A stretch of DNA of 64,000 bases from the NCBI RefSeq assembly GCF_017592555.1, contig NZ_JAGFNS010000005.1:115241-179240 (forward strand), in the 5' to 3' direction. This document shows, piece after piece, positions 42,982-53,167 of the stretch. The notes beneath the pieces are model-generated. The model did no database searches. It saw only the letters and a list, made by a program, of their open reading frames with translations, and was not told the origin of the DNA. Every line of letters starts with the position of its first letter. Position 1 is the first letter of the stretch. The DNA is from Actinoplanes flavus. GTDB lineage: Bacteria; Actinomycetota; Actinomycetes; Mycobacteriales; Micromonosporaceae. The position numbers and the translations under genes were made by a program.

Positions 42982-43770
42982 CTAGACGGTGACCCGTTCG
43001 GTGACGGGCTGGGTGGCGGTCACCGACCAGTCGCAGATGGCCGTCGTGCTCTCGAACGGAGTGCTGCCCACCCACACGTGGAACGCGCCGGTGAGTGACA
43101 GCGGGGTGGGCATGGTGACGGTGCCGAGTCCGTGGTAGTACGCGACCACCCAGCCGGGGCCGGCGAGCATGTTGCCGGGGCTGGCCGGGGGCTTCGGGCT
43201 GTCGGGGGAGTCGGTGAACCGGACCCCCATGGCCGGCTTCGGGCGCTCGCACCTCAGGATGCCGGTCACCGTGATCGGGGTGTTCCCGATGGTGATCGTC
43301 GGGCCGGAGAAGGTGCAGGCGTTGGGCTTGGCGGCGGCGCAGTCCGCGTCCTCCTCGGCGTGCGTGAAGAGCGTCCTGGTCGTCGTCTGGTTGATGTAGA
43401 CGGTGAGGGCGTCGGCGGCGGTGGCCCGCTTGCGCCTGGTGTTGCCCCGGTAGACGGCCTTGTACGTGCCGGTCGTCGTGGCCGTCACGGTCTTGCGGAA
43501 GTCGCCGTGCGCGTTCGCCGTGGTCGACGTCAACAGCCGGTAGCCGGCACCGGCCTTCGCGAAGTAGATGTCCACCTTGGCCTTGTTGCCGGTGGCCTTG
43601 TAGTGGGCCCGCCCGGTCAGGGTGACGGTGCTGCCGCGCGGGGCCGAGGTGGCGGACGCCGCGAACCTCATCGTGACCGGCTTCCTCGGTGCCGCCACGG
43701 CGGCGTTCGGAGTCAGTACCGCGGCGGTGGCCACGACTGTCGTCAGCATGGTCAAGCTCGTGGTCCGCAC
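42982..43770 (-). CDS. Secreted Ig-like domain protein
   Basis: The 262-residue protein has a signal peptide (residues 1-28, ending NAAVAA). An Ig-like/bacterial fold domain covers about 35-130 (STVTLTGRAHYKATGNKAKVDIYFA, GTYKAVYRGNTRRKRATA), and a unique C-terminal domain with several Cys residues follows. The GTG start at 43770 has AGGGGAG eight bases upstream. It stands alone, convergent with the Uma2 gene. Its function outside the cell is not known. Confidence 0.75.
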   Translation of the reverse strand: MRTTSLTMLTTVVATAAVLTPNAAVAAPRKPVTMRFAASATSAPRGSTVTLTGRAHYKATGNKAKVDIYFAKAGAGYRLLTSTTANAHGDFRKTVTATTTGTYKAVYRGNTRRKRATAADALTVYINQTTTRTLFTHAEEDADCAAAKPNACTFSGPTITIGNTPITVTGILRCERPKPAMGVRFTDSPDSPKPPASPGNMLAGPGWVVAYYHGLGTVTMPTPLSLTGAFHVWVGSTPFESTTAICDWSVTATQPVTERVTV

Positions 43771-43999
43771 GTCGGTGGCTCCCCTAAGCCTCGATTTGAT
43801 CTTGTGGGCGCATGATAGCGCCAGGCTGGCGGAGACGGCCGCCGGCGGCTCCCGGACCGACCCGAGGATCGTCACCGGCTGTCCGGCCCCAGCGCCCGGT
43901 GCCGGGCAGTCCCCGTGGTCACGCCGTTCGGCCCTACTCGCCTGGTTTCCGCGGTCAATAGCGTCATGACGGCGAACAGCGTTGAAACCAGGAGGGCTG

Positions 44000-44554
44000 A
44001 TGTCCCACAACACCGATGCCGACGCCCGCGCCGCCCAGGCCGTGGTGACCCACCACCGGCAACTGGCCGCCGCGCTGACCGGGCACGTCACCGACCTCGT
44101 CACGGCCGCCGAGACGGGCGGGCTGCGGCAGGTCTGGCAGCACCGCGACGCCCTGCTGGGCTGGCTGCACACCGAACTGCTGCCCCACGCGTACGCCGAG
44201 GAGAACGCCCTGTATCCGGCGGCCGCCGCCCGGCCGGAGGGGCGGCTGCTGGTCGACGGCATGCTCGACGAGCACCGGACCATCGCGGCCCTGGTCGCCG
44301 AACTGGAGGAGACCAGCGCGCCGGTCGCCGCCGCGGCCGCGGCCCGCGCGCTGCAGGCCGTCTTCGCCACGCATCTGGCCAAGGAGAACGACCTGGTCGT
44401 ACCCCTGCTGGTGGCCGCCGCCGAGGTCAGCCTGGCCGATCTGCTCGACGGCATGCACGACCTGATCGGCGGCGGTGGGCAGGAGGGCTGCGGCGGTCAC
44501 TGCGGCTGCGGCGGGGACGTTCCGGGCGATCGGAGCGTGACCGTCTCGGTCTGA
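44000..44554 (+). CDS. Hemerythrin HHE-domain protein
   Basis: The 184-residue protein has a four-helix hemerythrin-like domain. Candidate di-iron ligands are in THHRQLAAAL, ELLPHAYAEENALYP, DEHRTIAALVAEL and FATHLAKENDLVVP. Such domains bind O2 or NO or act as sensors or repair proteins for iron. The C-terminal tail is unusual, with a Cys/His cluster (GCGGHCGCGGD) that could bind an additional metal. ATG 44000 has a perfect AGGAGGG. It is a single gene with its own 229-base upstream region. Confidence 0.88.
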   Translation: MSHNTDADARAAQAVVTHHRQLAAALTGHVTDLVTAAETGGLRQVWQHRDALLGWLHTELLPHAYAEENALYPAAAARPEGRLLVDGMLDEHRTIAALVAELEETSAPVAAAAAARALQAVFATHLAKENDLVVPLLVAAAEVSLADLLDGMHDLIGGGGQEGCGGHCGCGGDVPGDRSVTVSV

Positions 44555-44558
44555 GTGG

Positions 44559-44950
44559 TCACGCGGCGGCCAGGTTGCGCAGCAGGAGGATCTCGGCCAG
44601 GCAGGTACGGGTGAAGTCGGCCAGGTGCAGGCTCTCGTTCGGCCCGTGCGCGGCACAGTAGGGGTCCTCGATGCCGGTGACCAGCATCGCCGCCTCGGGA
44701 AAGCGTTCCCGCAGCACCGCCACGGCCGGAAGGCGTCGTAACCGGGGCCGGTCGTGTCGATGCGGCACGGCCGGCCGCAGCTCTCCGCCGCTGGACGTGG
44801 TGATGCGCGTAGGGCAGCACGGCCGGCTCGCCCGGCGGGCCCGGCCGGTGACCGATGACGGCCGGCTGCCCACCGGCGCGGACGATCTCCGTCGCCAGGC
44901 CGCAGCCGCGCAGCGGAATGAGGCCGGGCCGGTGGGGTAGGCGGTAACCC
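44559..44950 (-). pseudogene. M20-family peptidase remnant (internal deletion and frameshift)
   Basis: Two pieces of an M20 dipeptidase-like gene remain on the minus strand in different frames. The N-terminal piece (about 44790-44930) reads GLATEIVRAGGQPAVIGHRP, then PGEPAVLPYAHHHVQ, where intact members have the metal-binding YAHHDVQ-type motif. The C-terminal piece (44559 to about 44730) reads LRERFPEAAMLVTGIEDPYC, then AAHGPNESLHLADFTRTCLA, the normal M20 C-terminus. About 300 central codons are missing. It cannot make a functional peptidase. Confidence 0.75.
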
Positions 44951-46375
44951 ATGAACCATGACAGCGCTCCCGTACTGGAAGCCATCGAAGAGTTCCGGCG
45001 CACGGACAGCTACACGTTCGCCCTGCCCGGGCACCGGCTCGGCCGTGGTGTCGACGACCGGACGGCGGCGGTGCTGTCGCGCGGGGCGTTCGAGGCCGAC
45101 GTGATCAGCGCCAAATCGGCGGTTCCGGAGGCGGAGGAGCTGTTCGCCGACGCGGTCGGCGCCCGTCAGGCCGTCTTCACCACCTGCGGATCCAGCATCT
45201 CCATCCACACGGCGATGCTCACCGTGACCGGCCCGGGCCGCACCATCCTGGTCGACCGCAACGTGCACAAGTCGGTGGTGGCCTCGCTCATCCTGGCCGG
45301 CGCGCATCCGGTTTGGCTGCGGCCACGATGGGATCACGAGAACCAGATCGCCCATCCGGCGGCGGCCGACGACGTGGCCGAGGCGCTGCGCCGGCATCCG
45401 GAGATCAGCGCCGCGCTGATCATCACCCCGACCGAGTACGGTACGGGCGCCGACGTCCGGGCCATCACCCGCATCTGTCACCGGCACGGCATCCCGCTGC
45501 TGGTCGACGAGGCGTGGGGCGGGCACTTCCCGTTCCACCCGGAGATGCCCACCGCCGCCGTACGGGCCGGGGCGGACATCGTCGTGCAGAGCCTGCACAA
45601 GGCCGACGGCGGCCTGTGCCAGTCGTCGATCATGCTGCTCGGCAGTGACCGGGTCGACCCGGTCGACCTGCGCCTGCGACTGGATCTGATCACCACGACC
45701 AGCCCGTCGCCGCTGATGTTCGGCGCCATCGACGGCTTCCGGCGCCGGATGGTGCGCGAGGGCGAACAGCTGCTCACCGCGGCCCTGCGCCGGGCGAGCG
45801 GACTGCGGGAACGCCTCAGCGCCGTCGCCGGGCTGGGGATCATGAACGAGTCGATCATCGGGCACGACGCGGTCGCCGAATGGGATCCGCTGAAACTCAG
45901 CGTCGACGTCACCGGCCTGGGCATCACCGGCTACCAGGCGCGGGAGTGGCTCCAGTCGGAGTGCCGGCTCACCACCCAGCTCGGTGACGCCCGGCGGGTG
46001 GTCTGCTCGCTGACCTACGCCGACGACGACGCCGCCATCGCACGCCTGGCCACGGCACTGGAGCGGCTCGCCGCCCGGCCGCCCGCGCCGGACCGCCCGG
46101 CCCCGGCCGTACCGCCGCTGGAGGATCTGAACCTGGAGCAGGCGATGAACCCGCGGGACGCGTTCTTCGCCGAGACCGAGCAGGTCACCGACCCGGTCGG
46201 CCGGATCGCCGCGGAGATGGTCAGCCCGTACCCGCCCGGGGTGCCGGCGGTGCTGCCGGGGGAGCGCTTCAACGAGGCGGTGGTGACCTACCTGCGGGCC
46301 GGCAGGGAAGCCGGGATGACCCTGCCCGACGCCGCCGATCCGGAATTGAAGACCTTCCGGGTGGTACGGGAGTGA
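44951..46375 (+). CDS. Orn/Lys/Arg decarboxylase-family PLP enzyme
   Basis: The 474-residue protein belongs to the fold-I, group III decarboxylases. It has LPGHRLGRGVD at the N-terminus, FTTCGSSISIHTAML (cofactor phosphate region), LVDRNVHKSVVASL, the PLP-contacting LLVDEAWGGHFPFH near residue 180 and the Schiff-base Lys in QSLHKADGGL near 215. The C-terminal wing domain is present (PYPPGVPAVLPGERF). It decarboxylates a basic amino acid (Lys, Arg or Orn) to a polyamine precursor; the specificity is not evident. ATG 44951 abuts the M20 remnant on the other strand. Confidence 0.92.
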   Translation: MNHDSAPVLEAIEEFRRTDSYTFALPGHRLGRGVDDRTAAVLSRGAFEADVISAKSAVPEAEELFADAVGARQAVFTTCGSSISIHTAMLTVTGPGRTILVDRNVHKSVVASLILAGAHPVWLRPRWDHENQIAHPAAADDVAEALRRHPEISAALIITPTEYGTGADVRAITRICHRHGIPLLVDEAWGGHFPFHPEMPTAAVRAGADIVVQSLHKADGGLCQSSIMLLGSDRVDPVDLRLRLDLITTTSPSPLMFGAIDGFRRRMVREGEQLLTAALRRASGLRERLSAVAGLGIMNESIIGHDAVAEWDPLKLSVDVTGLGITGYQAREWLQSECRLTTQLGDARRVVCSLTYADDDAAIARLATALERLAARPPAPDRPAPAVPPLEDLNLEQAMNPRDAFFAETEQVTDPVGRIAAEMVSPYPPGVPAVLPGERFNEAVVTYLRAGREAGMTLPDAADPELKTFRVVRE

Positions 46376-46401
46376 GGCGGCGCCGGGCGAGGCCGGCCGG
46401 A

Positions 46402-47133
46402 TCAGGCGGGTAGGCCGCCGACCTGGGTGTTCACCCAGGCGCGGATGGACGGCAGGTCGCCGTAGATGGACGGGGCGGTGGCGCAGACGGAGCTGTTGTT
46501 ACCGGCCCGGCTGGTGACGCCGATCAGCGCCCAGCGGCCGCTGACCTGGCGCACCTGCGGGCCGCCGGAGTCGCCGTAGCAGGCGCCGGCGTTGCCGTTG
46601 GTGTTGTTGGTGCAGATCTCGTACGCCGCGTCGATGCCCGAGCAGCGGCTGTCGGCGACGATCGAGGTGTTCAGCTCGTTGGCGACCCGGGGAGTGGATC
46701 CGCAACCGCGGGTCGGGCAGGTCTGGCCCCAGCCGATGATGCGGGTGGCGGTGCCGACCGCGCCCGAGGCGGTCGGGATCGGGGCCGGCGCGTGGGTCAC
46801 CGACGACGCGAGTTCGAGCAGTTTGACGTCGATCCGCGGGTGGTTGACGGCCCGGCGGACCGCGACGACGGTGCCGCCGCTCGCGCGGTCGACGCTGCCC
46901 ACCCGTACCGATGCGGGGGTGGGGCAGTGTTTGGCGGTGACCGCCCAGTTCGCCTTGATCAGCGAACCGGTGCAGCCGGACACGTAGACCATGAACGAGT
47001 AGTTCTCGGTGGCGGGCTGGCCGCCGACGACCAGCGGGCCGGGGTCGCCGGGTGCGGCGAGGGCGGCGGCGGGCGTGAACAGGCCGGCGACGGCGACGAC
47101 GGCGGCCAGCAGGATCCGGGCTGGGGTGCGCAT
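46402..47133 (-). CDS. Secreted trypsin-like serine protease (S1 family)
   Basis: The 243-residue protein has a signal peptide (about residues 1-27). The chymotrypsin fold carries the triad: His in VTAKHC, Asp in HPRIDVKLLEL and Ser in GDSGGP. There is no long pro-region, but LVVGGQPA resembles the mature N-terminus (usually IVGG). Disulfide-forming Cys are present. Actinomycetes secrete many such proteases. It is divergent from the ABC importer operon and appears monocistronic. Confidence 0.92.
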   Translation of the reverse strand: MRTPARILLAAVVAVAGLFTPAAALAAPGDPGPLVVGGQPATENYSFMVYVSGCTGSLIKANWAVTAKHCPTPASVRVGSVDRASGGTVVAVRRAVNHPRIDVKLLELASSVTHAPAPIPTASGAVGTATRIIGWGQTCPTRGCGSTPRVANELNTSIVADSRCSGIDAAYEICTNNTNGNAGACYGDSGGPQVRQVSGRWALIGVTSRAGNNSSVCATAPSIYGDLPSIRAWVNTQVGGLPA

Positions 47134-47281
47134 GAAACGTCCCTTCTGCCTTCGGGGGAACGGGCGGGGTGCCCGGCCACGAAGATTGCCAGAAAGTTAC
47201 GTTCATCAATACATCCCAGGTGGTGCCTCTGGTCCGGATGATGAACCGGCCGAATCGGCCATTGTGGATTAACCTGAGCGG

Positions 47282-48097
47282 GTGAACAGGCAGGGGTATT
47301 TCCAGAGGATCGTCGTTGTGGCGGCCGCCGCGGTGCTGGTCGCGGGGTGTGCCAAGGAGGACACCGGCGGGACCAGCGAGAGCGGGGTCCCACTGATCAA
47401 AACGGGTGCGCTGACCACCTGCACGCACCTTCCCTACGCTCCGTTCCAGTCCAAGGACTCCAGCGGCAAGGTCGTCGGCTTCGACGTGGCGCTGATCGAC
47501 CTGGTCGCCACGAAACTCGGCGTCACCCAGGAGATCGTCGACACGCCGTTCGAGGGCATCAAGTCCGGGTCCGACCTGAACTCCGGCAAGTGCGACGTGG
47601 CCGCCGCCGGGATGACCATCACCGACGAGCGCAAGCAGGTGCTGGACTTCTCCGAACCGTACTTCGACGCCACCCAGGCACTCGCGGTGCTCACCGGCAG
47701 CCCGGTCAAGACCCTGGAGGGGCTGGCCGGCAAGCGGCTCGGCGTGCAGGGCGGCACCACCGGCGAGGACTACATCAAGAAGCAGGTGGCGGAGAAGAAG
47801 CTCGACATCGAGGTCGTCTCCTACCGGGACCTGGCCGCCCTGCAACAGGCGCTCGCCACCAACCAGGTGGAGGCGGCGGTCAACGACCTGCCGGTCTGGA
47901 ACGAGTACATCAAGGCCAACCCGGGCAAGGTCGCCGTCGCTGCCGGATTCGACACCGGAGAGCAGTACGGCTTCGCCGTCAAGAAGGGCAACACCGCGCT
48001 GCTCGAGACCATCGACGAGGTGCTCGCGGCGGCGCGGGCCGACGGCACGTACGACAAGATCTACGCCACCTGGATCGGGGAAAAGCCGACCTCATGA
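47282..48097 (+). CDS. Amino-acid ABC transporter substrate-binding lipoprotein
   Basis: The 271-residue protein is a family-3 periplasmic binding protein. It has a lipoprotein signal peptide with lipobox LVAGC at about residue 23, then [48 protein letters not shown] and [16 protein letters not shown]. Such proteins deliver polar amino acids to the inner-membrane permease. The GTG start at 47282 is used. The stop overlaps the permease start by four bases (ATGA), so the three transporter genes form one operon. Confidence 0.94.
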   Translation: MNRQGYFQRIVVVAAAAVLVAGCAKEDTGGTSESGVPLIKTGALTTCTHLPYAPFQSKDSSGKVVGFDVALIDLVATKLGVTQEIVDTPFEGIKSGSDLNSGKCDVAAAGMTITDERKQVLDFSEPYFDATQALAVLTGSPVKTLEGLAGKRLGVQGGTTGEDYIKKQVAEKKLDIEVVSYRDLAALQQALATNQVEAAVNDLPVWNEYIKANPGKVAVAAGFDTGEQYGFAVKKGNTALLETIDEVLAAARADGTYDKIYATWIGEKPTS

Positions 48098-48887
48098 GGT
48101 GGAGTCCCCGCCGCCGGAAGAGGATCGCCAGGGCTGCCGGCTATCTCGTGTTCGCCCTGGTGATCGCCGTCGTGGTGTCCGCCGCCGACTGGGGCCGCCT
48201 GTCCGACGCGTTCTTCCGGCTGGACATCGCCCGGAGCATGTTCCCCGGGGCGATCACCGTGGCGTTGCGCAACACGATCGTCTACACGCTGCTGGCGTTC
48301 GTCTTCGGGCTGACGCTGGGGCTGATCCTGGCGCTGATGCGGTTGTCGTCGATCCCGCCGTACAGGTGGTTCGCGACCGCGTACATCGAATTGTTCCGGG
48401 GTCTGCCGGCGCTGTTGGTGCTGTTCATGGTGGGGTACGGCGTGCCGCTGGCGTTTCCGGACCGGGAGATCCCGGGTGGCGTCTACGGGTCGGTGGCGGT
48501 CGGTCTCGGGCTGACCGCCGCGGCCTACATGGCGGAGACCATCCGCGCCGGCATCCAGGCCGTCCCGAGAGGACAGCTGGAGGCGGCCCGCACGCTCGGC
48601 ATGTCGCACACCCGCGCGATGATCTCGATCATCCTGCCGCAGGCGTTCCGGATCGTCATCCCGCCGCTGACCAACGAGATCATCCTGCTGACCAAGGACA
48701 CCTCCCTGGTGTACGTGCTGGGCGTCACGGCGACCACGATCGAGCTGACCAAGTTCGCCGGCGACACGCTGAACACCCGCGTCAACCCGACGCCGCTGGT
48801 GGTGGCCGGCCTGCTCTACCTGGTGATCACGCTGCCGATGTCGCAGCTGGTCCGTGGTCTGGAGCGCCGTGCCGGAAGGGAGCGGTG

Positions 48888-48888
<1 letters not shown>
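48094..48888 (+). CDS. Polar amino-acid ABC transporter permease
   Basis: The 264-residue permease has about five transmembrane helices. The HisM/GlnP-type EAA loop reads [24 protein letters not shown] near residues 150-173. [27 protein letters not shown] follows, typical of His/Glu/Gln uptake systems. It is a single permease gene, so the pore is probably a homodimer. It overlaps the binding-protein gene by four bases and the ATPase gene by one base (TGATG). Confidence 0.94.
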
Positions 48889-49643
<755 letters not shown>

Positions 49644-49783
49644 ACCACCGGTAAGCATAAATCCAACGACGATCGATCAACCTCGAACGCATGCCCCTTC
49701 CCGGACGGCTCACGGCCGCGATCCGCGGAGGCGTGCTCCTCATCGGTGACGACCGGGTGCTCGAGGACGGCAGGGGAGACGAC

Positions 49784-49813
49784 GGGCCCCACCCCCTGGT
49801 GGGGATGGGGCCC
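49784..49813. terminator. Inverted repeat between convergent operons, possible bidirectional terminator
   Basis: The sequence GGGCCCCACCCC, a short loop and GGGGATGGGGCCC form a near-perfect GC-rich hairpin. It sits midway in the 234-base gap between the convergent importer operon and MCP gene. No T-tract follows on either side, so it would be an L-shaped actinomycete-type terminator. The rest of the gap shows nothing else. Confidence 0.55.
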
Positions 49814-49877
49814 GCTGACCTGCGCATCCGGCTGCATGTCAGGTGGCTCCGCCTGGTGGCGGAAAGCCCGTCTCCGT

Positions 49878-51512
49878 CTAGTGGCGGAAGCCGTTGACGA
49901 TCGCGGTGAGCTCGTCGGAGAGCCTGGTGAGGTCGACGGCGGCCTGCTGGGTGGAGCTGGCGCCGTCGGCGGTGGCGGTGGCGCCCTCGGCGACGTGGGA
50001 CACGGTGCCGGCCAGGCCACCGGTGTTCGCCGCGACGTCGGACACCGACCGGCTCATCTCCGAGGTGGTGGCGGTCTGCTCCTCCACGGCCGAGGCGATC
50101 GTGGTGGTGTAGTCGCTGATCTGCTGGATGACCTGGGTGATCTCGCTGATCGCCTCGGTGGCCGTGCCGCTGGACGACTGGATCGCCGCGATCCGGGTGG
50201 TGATCTCCTCGGTGGCCTTCGCGGTCTGCTGTGCCAGGTCCTTGACCTCGCCGGCCACGACCGCGAAGCCCTTGCCGAGCTCGCCCGCCCGGGCGGCCTC
50301 GATGGTGGCGTTCAGGGCCAGCAGGTTGGTCTGCTCGGCGATGACGGTGATCAGCTTGACCACGTCACCGATCTCGGCGCTGGCCGTGCCCAGCTCGGCG
50401 ACCTGCGCGGTGGTGCGCTCGGCGACGCTCATCGCCTGACCGGCGACCTGAGCGGCCTGCCCGGCGTTGCTGGCGATCTCGGCGATCGACGCGCTCATCT
50501 GCTCCGCACCCGCCGCGATCGTCTGCACGCCCGCGTTGACGTCCTCGGTGGCCTGCGAGGCCGCACTGGCCTGCGCCGCGGCGTCCGCGGCACCGGACTG
50601 GAGCTGGGAGCTGACCACGGACAGCTCCTTCGACGCGCCGGCCAGGGTGACCGCCGACCCGCCGATCGTGGTGACCGTCTCACGCAGCCGTGCCACCGCG
50701 GCGTCCAGCGCCCGGCCCATCCGGCCCGGCTCGTCGAGAGTCGTCAGATCCGCGGTCTGGGTTAGATCGCCCGCGGCGAGACTGTCACAGACGGCATGAA
50801 CCTTGCGCAGCGACCGGACGATCTGGCGCGCGACGAACACACCCAGGCCGAGAGCGGTGGTCAGCCCCACCACGAGCAGGGCGATCGAGATCGTGAGATT
50901 CGACTCGTGCGACTCCTGGGACGCGTCGGCGTTGGCCTTGGCGTCGGCGGTCTCGGCGGTGCCCATGGCCCCGAGGATCTCCGCCGCGCTCACGGCCAAC
51001 GGCGCGCTCGCCGCGTCGTGCACCTTCTGCCAGGTGGTCATGTCGTTCCGCTCGCTCGCCGGGAAGAGCTTCCCCTCGGCGACCTCCACGTACGCCCGGT
51101 AACCCTTCTCCAGCTTGTCGATGATCTCGACATCGCTGGCCGGGTGGCTGGCCCGATAGGCGGCGAAGGCCGCGGCCGCCGCCTTCTGGTCGGCGGTGAA
51201 CTCCTTGCGGACCTTGGCCTTGGTCGCCTGGTCCGGCGAAGCGCGGTGGATGGTCAGATCGAGCCGGGTCTTGTAGAACGCCGCCTTCAGGTCCCCGAGC
51301 GCGCTCATGCTCGCGACGTTGCTGCTGTAGAGCTTGTCGGCGTAGCCGTTGGCCTCGCCCAGCCCCTGCCAGCCCAGGACGCTGACACTCAGCGCGACCA
51401 GGGACGACACCGCGACCGCACTGACGATCTTGACGTTGACGCTGAGGTCGTTGAACGTGCGCCGTCGCACGGGTGAAGCTGACGAATTCACAGCACTACC
51501 GGGCGCGTTCAC
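49878..51512 (-). CDS. Methyl-accepting chemotaxis protein
   Basis: The 544-residue chemoreceptor has a transmembrane helix at about 25-47 and a four-helix-bundle sensor (about 48-215, 4HB_MCP type, with [25 protein letters not shown]). A second transmembrane helix (about 220-242) leads to a HAMP domain ([17 protein letters not shown]). The long cytoplasmic coiled coil contains the highly conserved hairpin tip ([38 protein letters not shown]). It signals to CheA, matching a motile-spore organism such as Actinoplanes. The GTG start at 51512 follows GGGAGG; the upstream in-frame extension reads through the leader and is rejected. Confidence 0.93.
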   Translation of the reverse strand: MNAPGSAVNSSASPVRRRTFNDLSVNVKIVSAVAVSSLVALSVSVLGWQGLGEANGYADKLYSSNVASMSALGDLKAAFYKTRLDLTIHRASPDQATKAKVRKEFTADQKAAAAAFAAYRASHPASDVEIIDKLEKGYRAYVEVAEGKLFPASERNDMTTWQKVHDAASAPLAVSAAEILGAMGTAETADAKANADASQESHESNLTISIALLVVGLTTALGLGVFVARQIVRSLRKVHAVCDSLAAGDLTQTADLTTLDEPGRMGRALDAAVARLRETVTTIGGSAVTLAGASKELSVVSSQLQSGAADAAAQASAASQATEDVNAGVQTIAAGAEQMSASIAEIASNAGQAAQVAGQAMSVAERTTAQVAELGTASAEIGDVVKLITVIAEQTNLLALNATIEAARAGELGKGFAVVAGEVKDLAQQTAKATEEITTRIAAIQSSSGTATEAISEITQVIQQISDYTTTIASAVEEQTATTSEMSRSVSDVAANTGGLAGTVSHVAEGATATADGASSTQQAAVDLTRLSDELTAIVNGFRH

Positions 51513-51519
51513 AGCGGCC

Positions 51520-51720
51520 TCCCTTTTCCCGTCGCCATGCATCAGGTAGGCGGCTGTCGCCGCTCGCCTGAGAGATCGGTCCGGGAGTCCGGGCACTTGA
51601 ACGGTGCCCCCGAGTGCACCGATGTCGCACCCGCGTCGCACCACGGTTGTCGTGACCCGTGCGGGACACGCATCGCCTGTGCGGTGCGCGTACGATATGT
51701 GGTTTTTTCAGGTAGGCAGC
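51520..51720 (-). promoter_or_regulatory. Candidate structured leader upstream of the MCP gene
   Basis: The minus strand between the probable promoter (CATATCGTAC region near 51690-51700) and the MCP start holds hairpins: GGGCAC-CGTTCAA-GTGCCC and CGGC-GACA-GCCG. Next to them is the segment CTCTCAGGCGAGCGGCGACAG, which resembles the CUCUCAGGC..GGACAG element of glycine riboswitch aptamers. The matching upstream GGAGAG and GAAGGGGCAA parts are not convincing, so the family is not assigned. A leader of about 180 bases before a chemoreceptor is still notable. Confidence 0.3.
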
Positions 51721-51798
51721 CGTGTTCGTAGGGCTAGATGAAAACGGTACAGAGCAACCGGTTGGGTCCGGTTTGGAGGTCGCTGGCGGCCTCCGTGG

Positions 51799-51833
51799 AG
51801 GGGCCATGTCGAGGCGAGATCGGCATGGCCCCT
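51799..51833. repeat. Perfect 10-base inverted repeat in the MCP/propeller intergenic region
   Basis: AGGGGCCATG and CATGGCCCCT face each other across a 15-base loop, inside the 420-base divergent gap (51513-51932). It could be an operator palindrome or a hairpin in the leader of the secreted propeller gene. No other gene is visible in this gap besides the candidate MCP leader. Confidence 0.6.
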
Positions 51834-51932
51834 CGGCGTGCCCGGGTCGTGGACGCTCCCACAGGGGTTCAGTCCGACCATTTTGATCGATGCGGCCGAC
51901 CTGTCCGGTAAAAAGGACATATTGTCGCGTTC

Positions 51933-53108
51933 ATGTCTCTAGCTGGTGTTTCACGGCGAATAGCCGTACTCGCGATGTTGTTCGCCCTGCCCGCCGCACC
52001 CGCCTCCGCGGGCGGCACCCCGACGCTCTCCACCACCCCCGAGCACACCGTCGGCTTCGACGGCCTGGTCTACGCCAGCGTGCACGTCGGCGACACGGTC
52101 TACCTCGGCGGCAACTTCACCCACGCGTTCGCCGACGGCAAGACCGTGAAACGGAAACGGCTCGCCGCGGTCGACGCCCGCACCGGCAAGCTGCTGCCCT
52201 GGTCCCCGGTCCTGGACGGAACCGTCCTGGCCCTGACCGCCGACGGAAAGAACCTCTACGTCACCGGCGAGTTCACGAAGGTCAACGAACAGCCGCGGGC
52301 CAGGCTCGCCGCCGTCGACCTGTCCACCGGCGCGGTCGGATCGCTGCGGCCCGCCCTCAACGGCTTCGGCCACGCCGTCGAGGTGTCCGGCGGGCGCCTC
52401 TTCGTGGGCGGCCGGTTCACCGCCGTGAACGGCCGTGCCGCGCGCAGCCTGGCCGCCATCCGCCTGGCCGACGGCACCGTGGACACCAGCTTCACGGCCG
52501 GCACCGACGGCAAGGTGCTGGCCCTTGCCGCCGCCGGCAAACGGCTCTACGTCGGCGGCGCCTTCAAGAAGCTCGCCGGCGCGGACGGCACGGCCCGGCT
52601 CGGCGCGCTGAAACTGGCCGACGGGAAGGTGGACACCACGTTCAAGCCGGGCACGCCGTATCCCACCTTCGGGCTCACCACCACCAAGGACCGGGTGTTC
52701 GCCGCCCTCGCCGGCGCCGGTGGCCGGGTCGCCGCCTACCGTCCCGACGGCGGGCTCGCCTGGACCAGCGTCACCGACGGCGACGTCCAGGCGATCACCC
52801 ACCTGAACGGGACCATCTACGCGGGCGGCCACTTCACCACCGCCTGCACGCAGCCGTCCCAGGTCGCCACCTCCTGGTGCAAGAAGGCCATGCAGCGCAA
52901 ACAGTCGAAGATGGCCGCCTGGGACTCCGCGTCCGGCAAGCTGCTCGACTGGGATCCGCGCAGCAACGGCAAATGGGGGGTGCTCACCATGAAGGCCGAC
53001 ATGAGGCAGGGTCTCACCGTCGGCGGCGACTTCACCGCCTTCGGATCGCAGGACCAGAAGCGCTTCGCCCGGTTCCTGATCTGCCGCTACGGCTGCGCCG
53101 CACGATGA
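51933..53108 (+). CDS. Secreted beta-propeller protein
   Basis: The 391-residue protein has a signal peptide (about residues 1-26, ending ASAGG). It then has about six or seven repeated blades of the type VYLGGNFTHA.....LAAVDARTGKLLPWSP, LYVTGEFTKVNE...LAAVDLSTG, LFVGGRFTAVNG...LAAIRLADG and LYVGGAFKKL. This pattern is found in secreted actinomycete propellers with delta-60-like repeats. Ligand unknown. Two Cys pairs near the C-terminus could form disulfides, in keeping with the DsbA/VKOR genes nearby. ATG 51933 follows an AAGGA. Confidence 0.85.
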   Translation: MSLAGVSRRIAVLAMLFALPAAPASAGGTPTLSTTPEHTVGFDGLVYASVHVGDTVYLGGNFTHAFADGKTVKRKRLAAVDARTGKLLPWSPVLDGTVLALTADGKNLYVTGEFTKVNEQPRARLAAVDLSTGAVGSLRPALNGFGHAVEVSGGRLFVGGRFTAVNGRAARSLAAIRLADGTVDTSFTAGTDGKVLALAAAGKRLYVGGAFKKLAGADGTARLGALKLADGKVDTTFKPGTPYPTFGLTTTKDRVFAALAGAGGRVAAYRPDGGLAWTSVTDGDVQAITHLNGTIYAGGHFTTACTQPSQVATSWCKKAMQRKQSKMAAWDSASGKLLDWDPRSNGKWGVLTMKADMRQGLTVGGDFTAFGSQDQKRFARFLICRYGCAAR

Positions 53109-53167
53109 CCACCCGGTCGCCCGGCCCGGCGGCACCGGGCCGGGCGGCCCTCACCGGGGGCGCCGTG

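Noticed and set aside
49646..50765. Plus-strand frame over the MCP gene
   Set aside because: It is antisense to strongly conserved MCP sequence, has no domain of its own and no ribosome binding site.
51520..51620. Firm assignment of a glycine riboswitch upstream of the MCP gene
   Set aside because: Only the CUCUCAGGC-like 3' part matches. The conserved GGAGAG and GAAGGGGCAA elements are not found at the right places.
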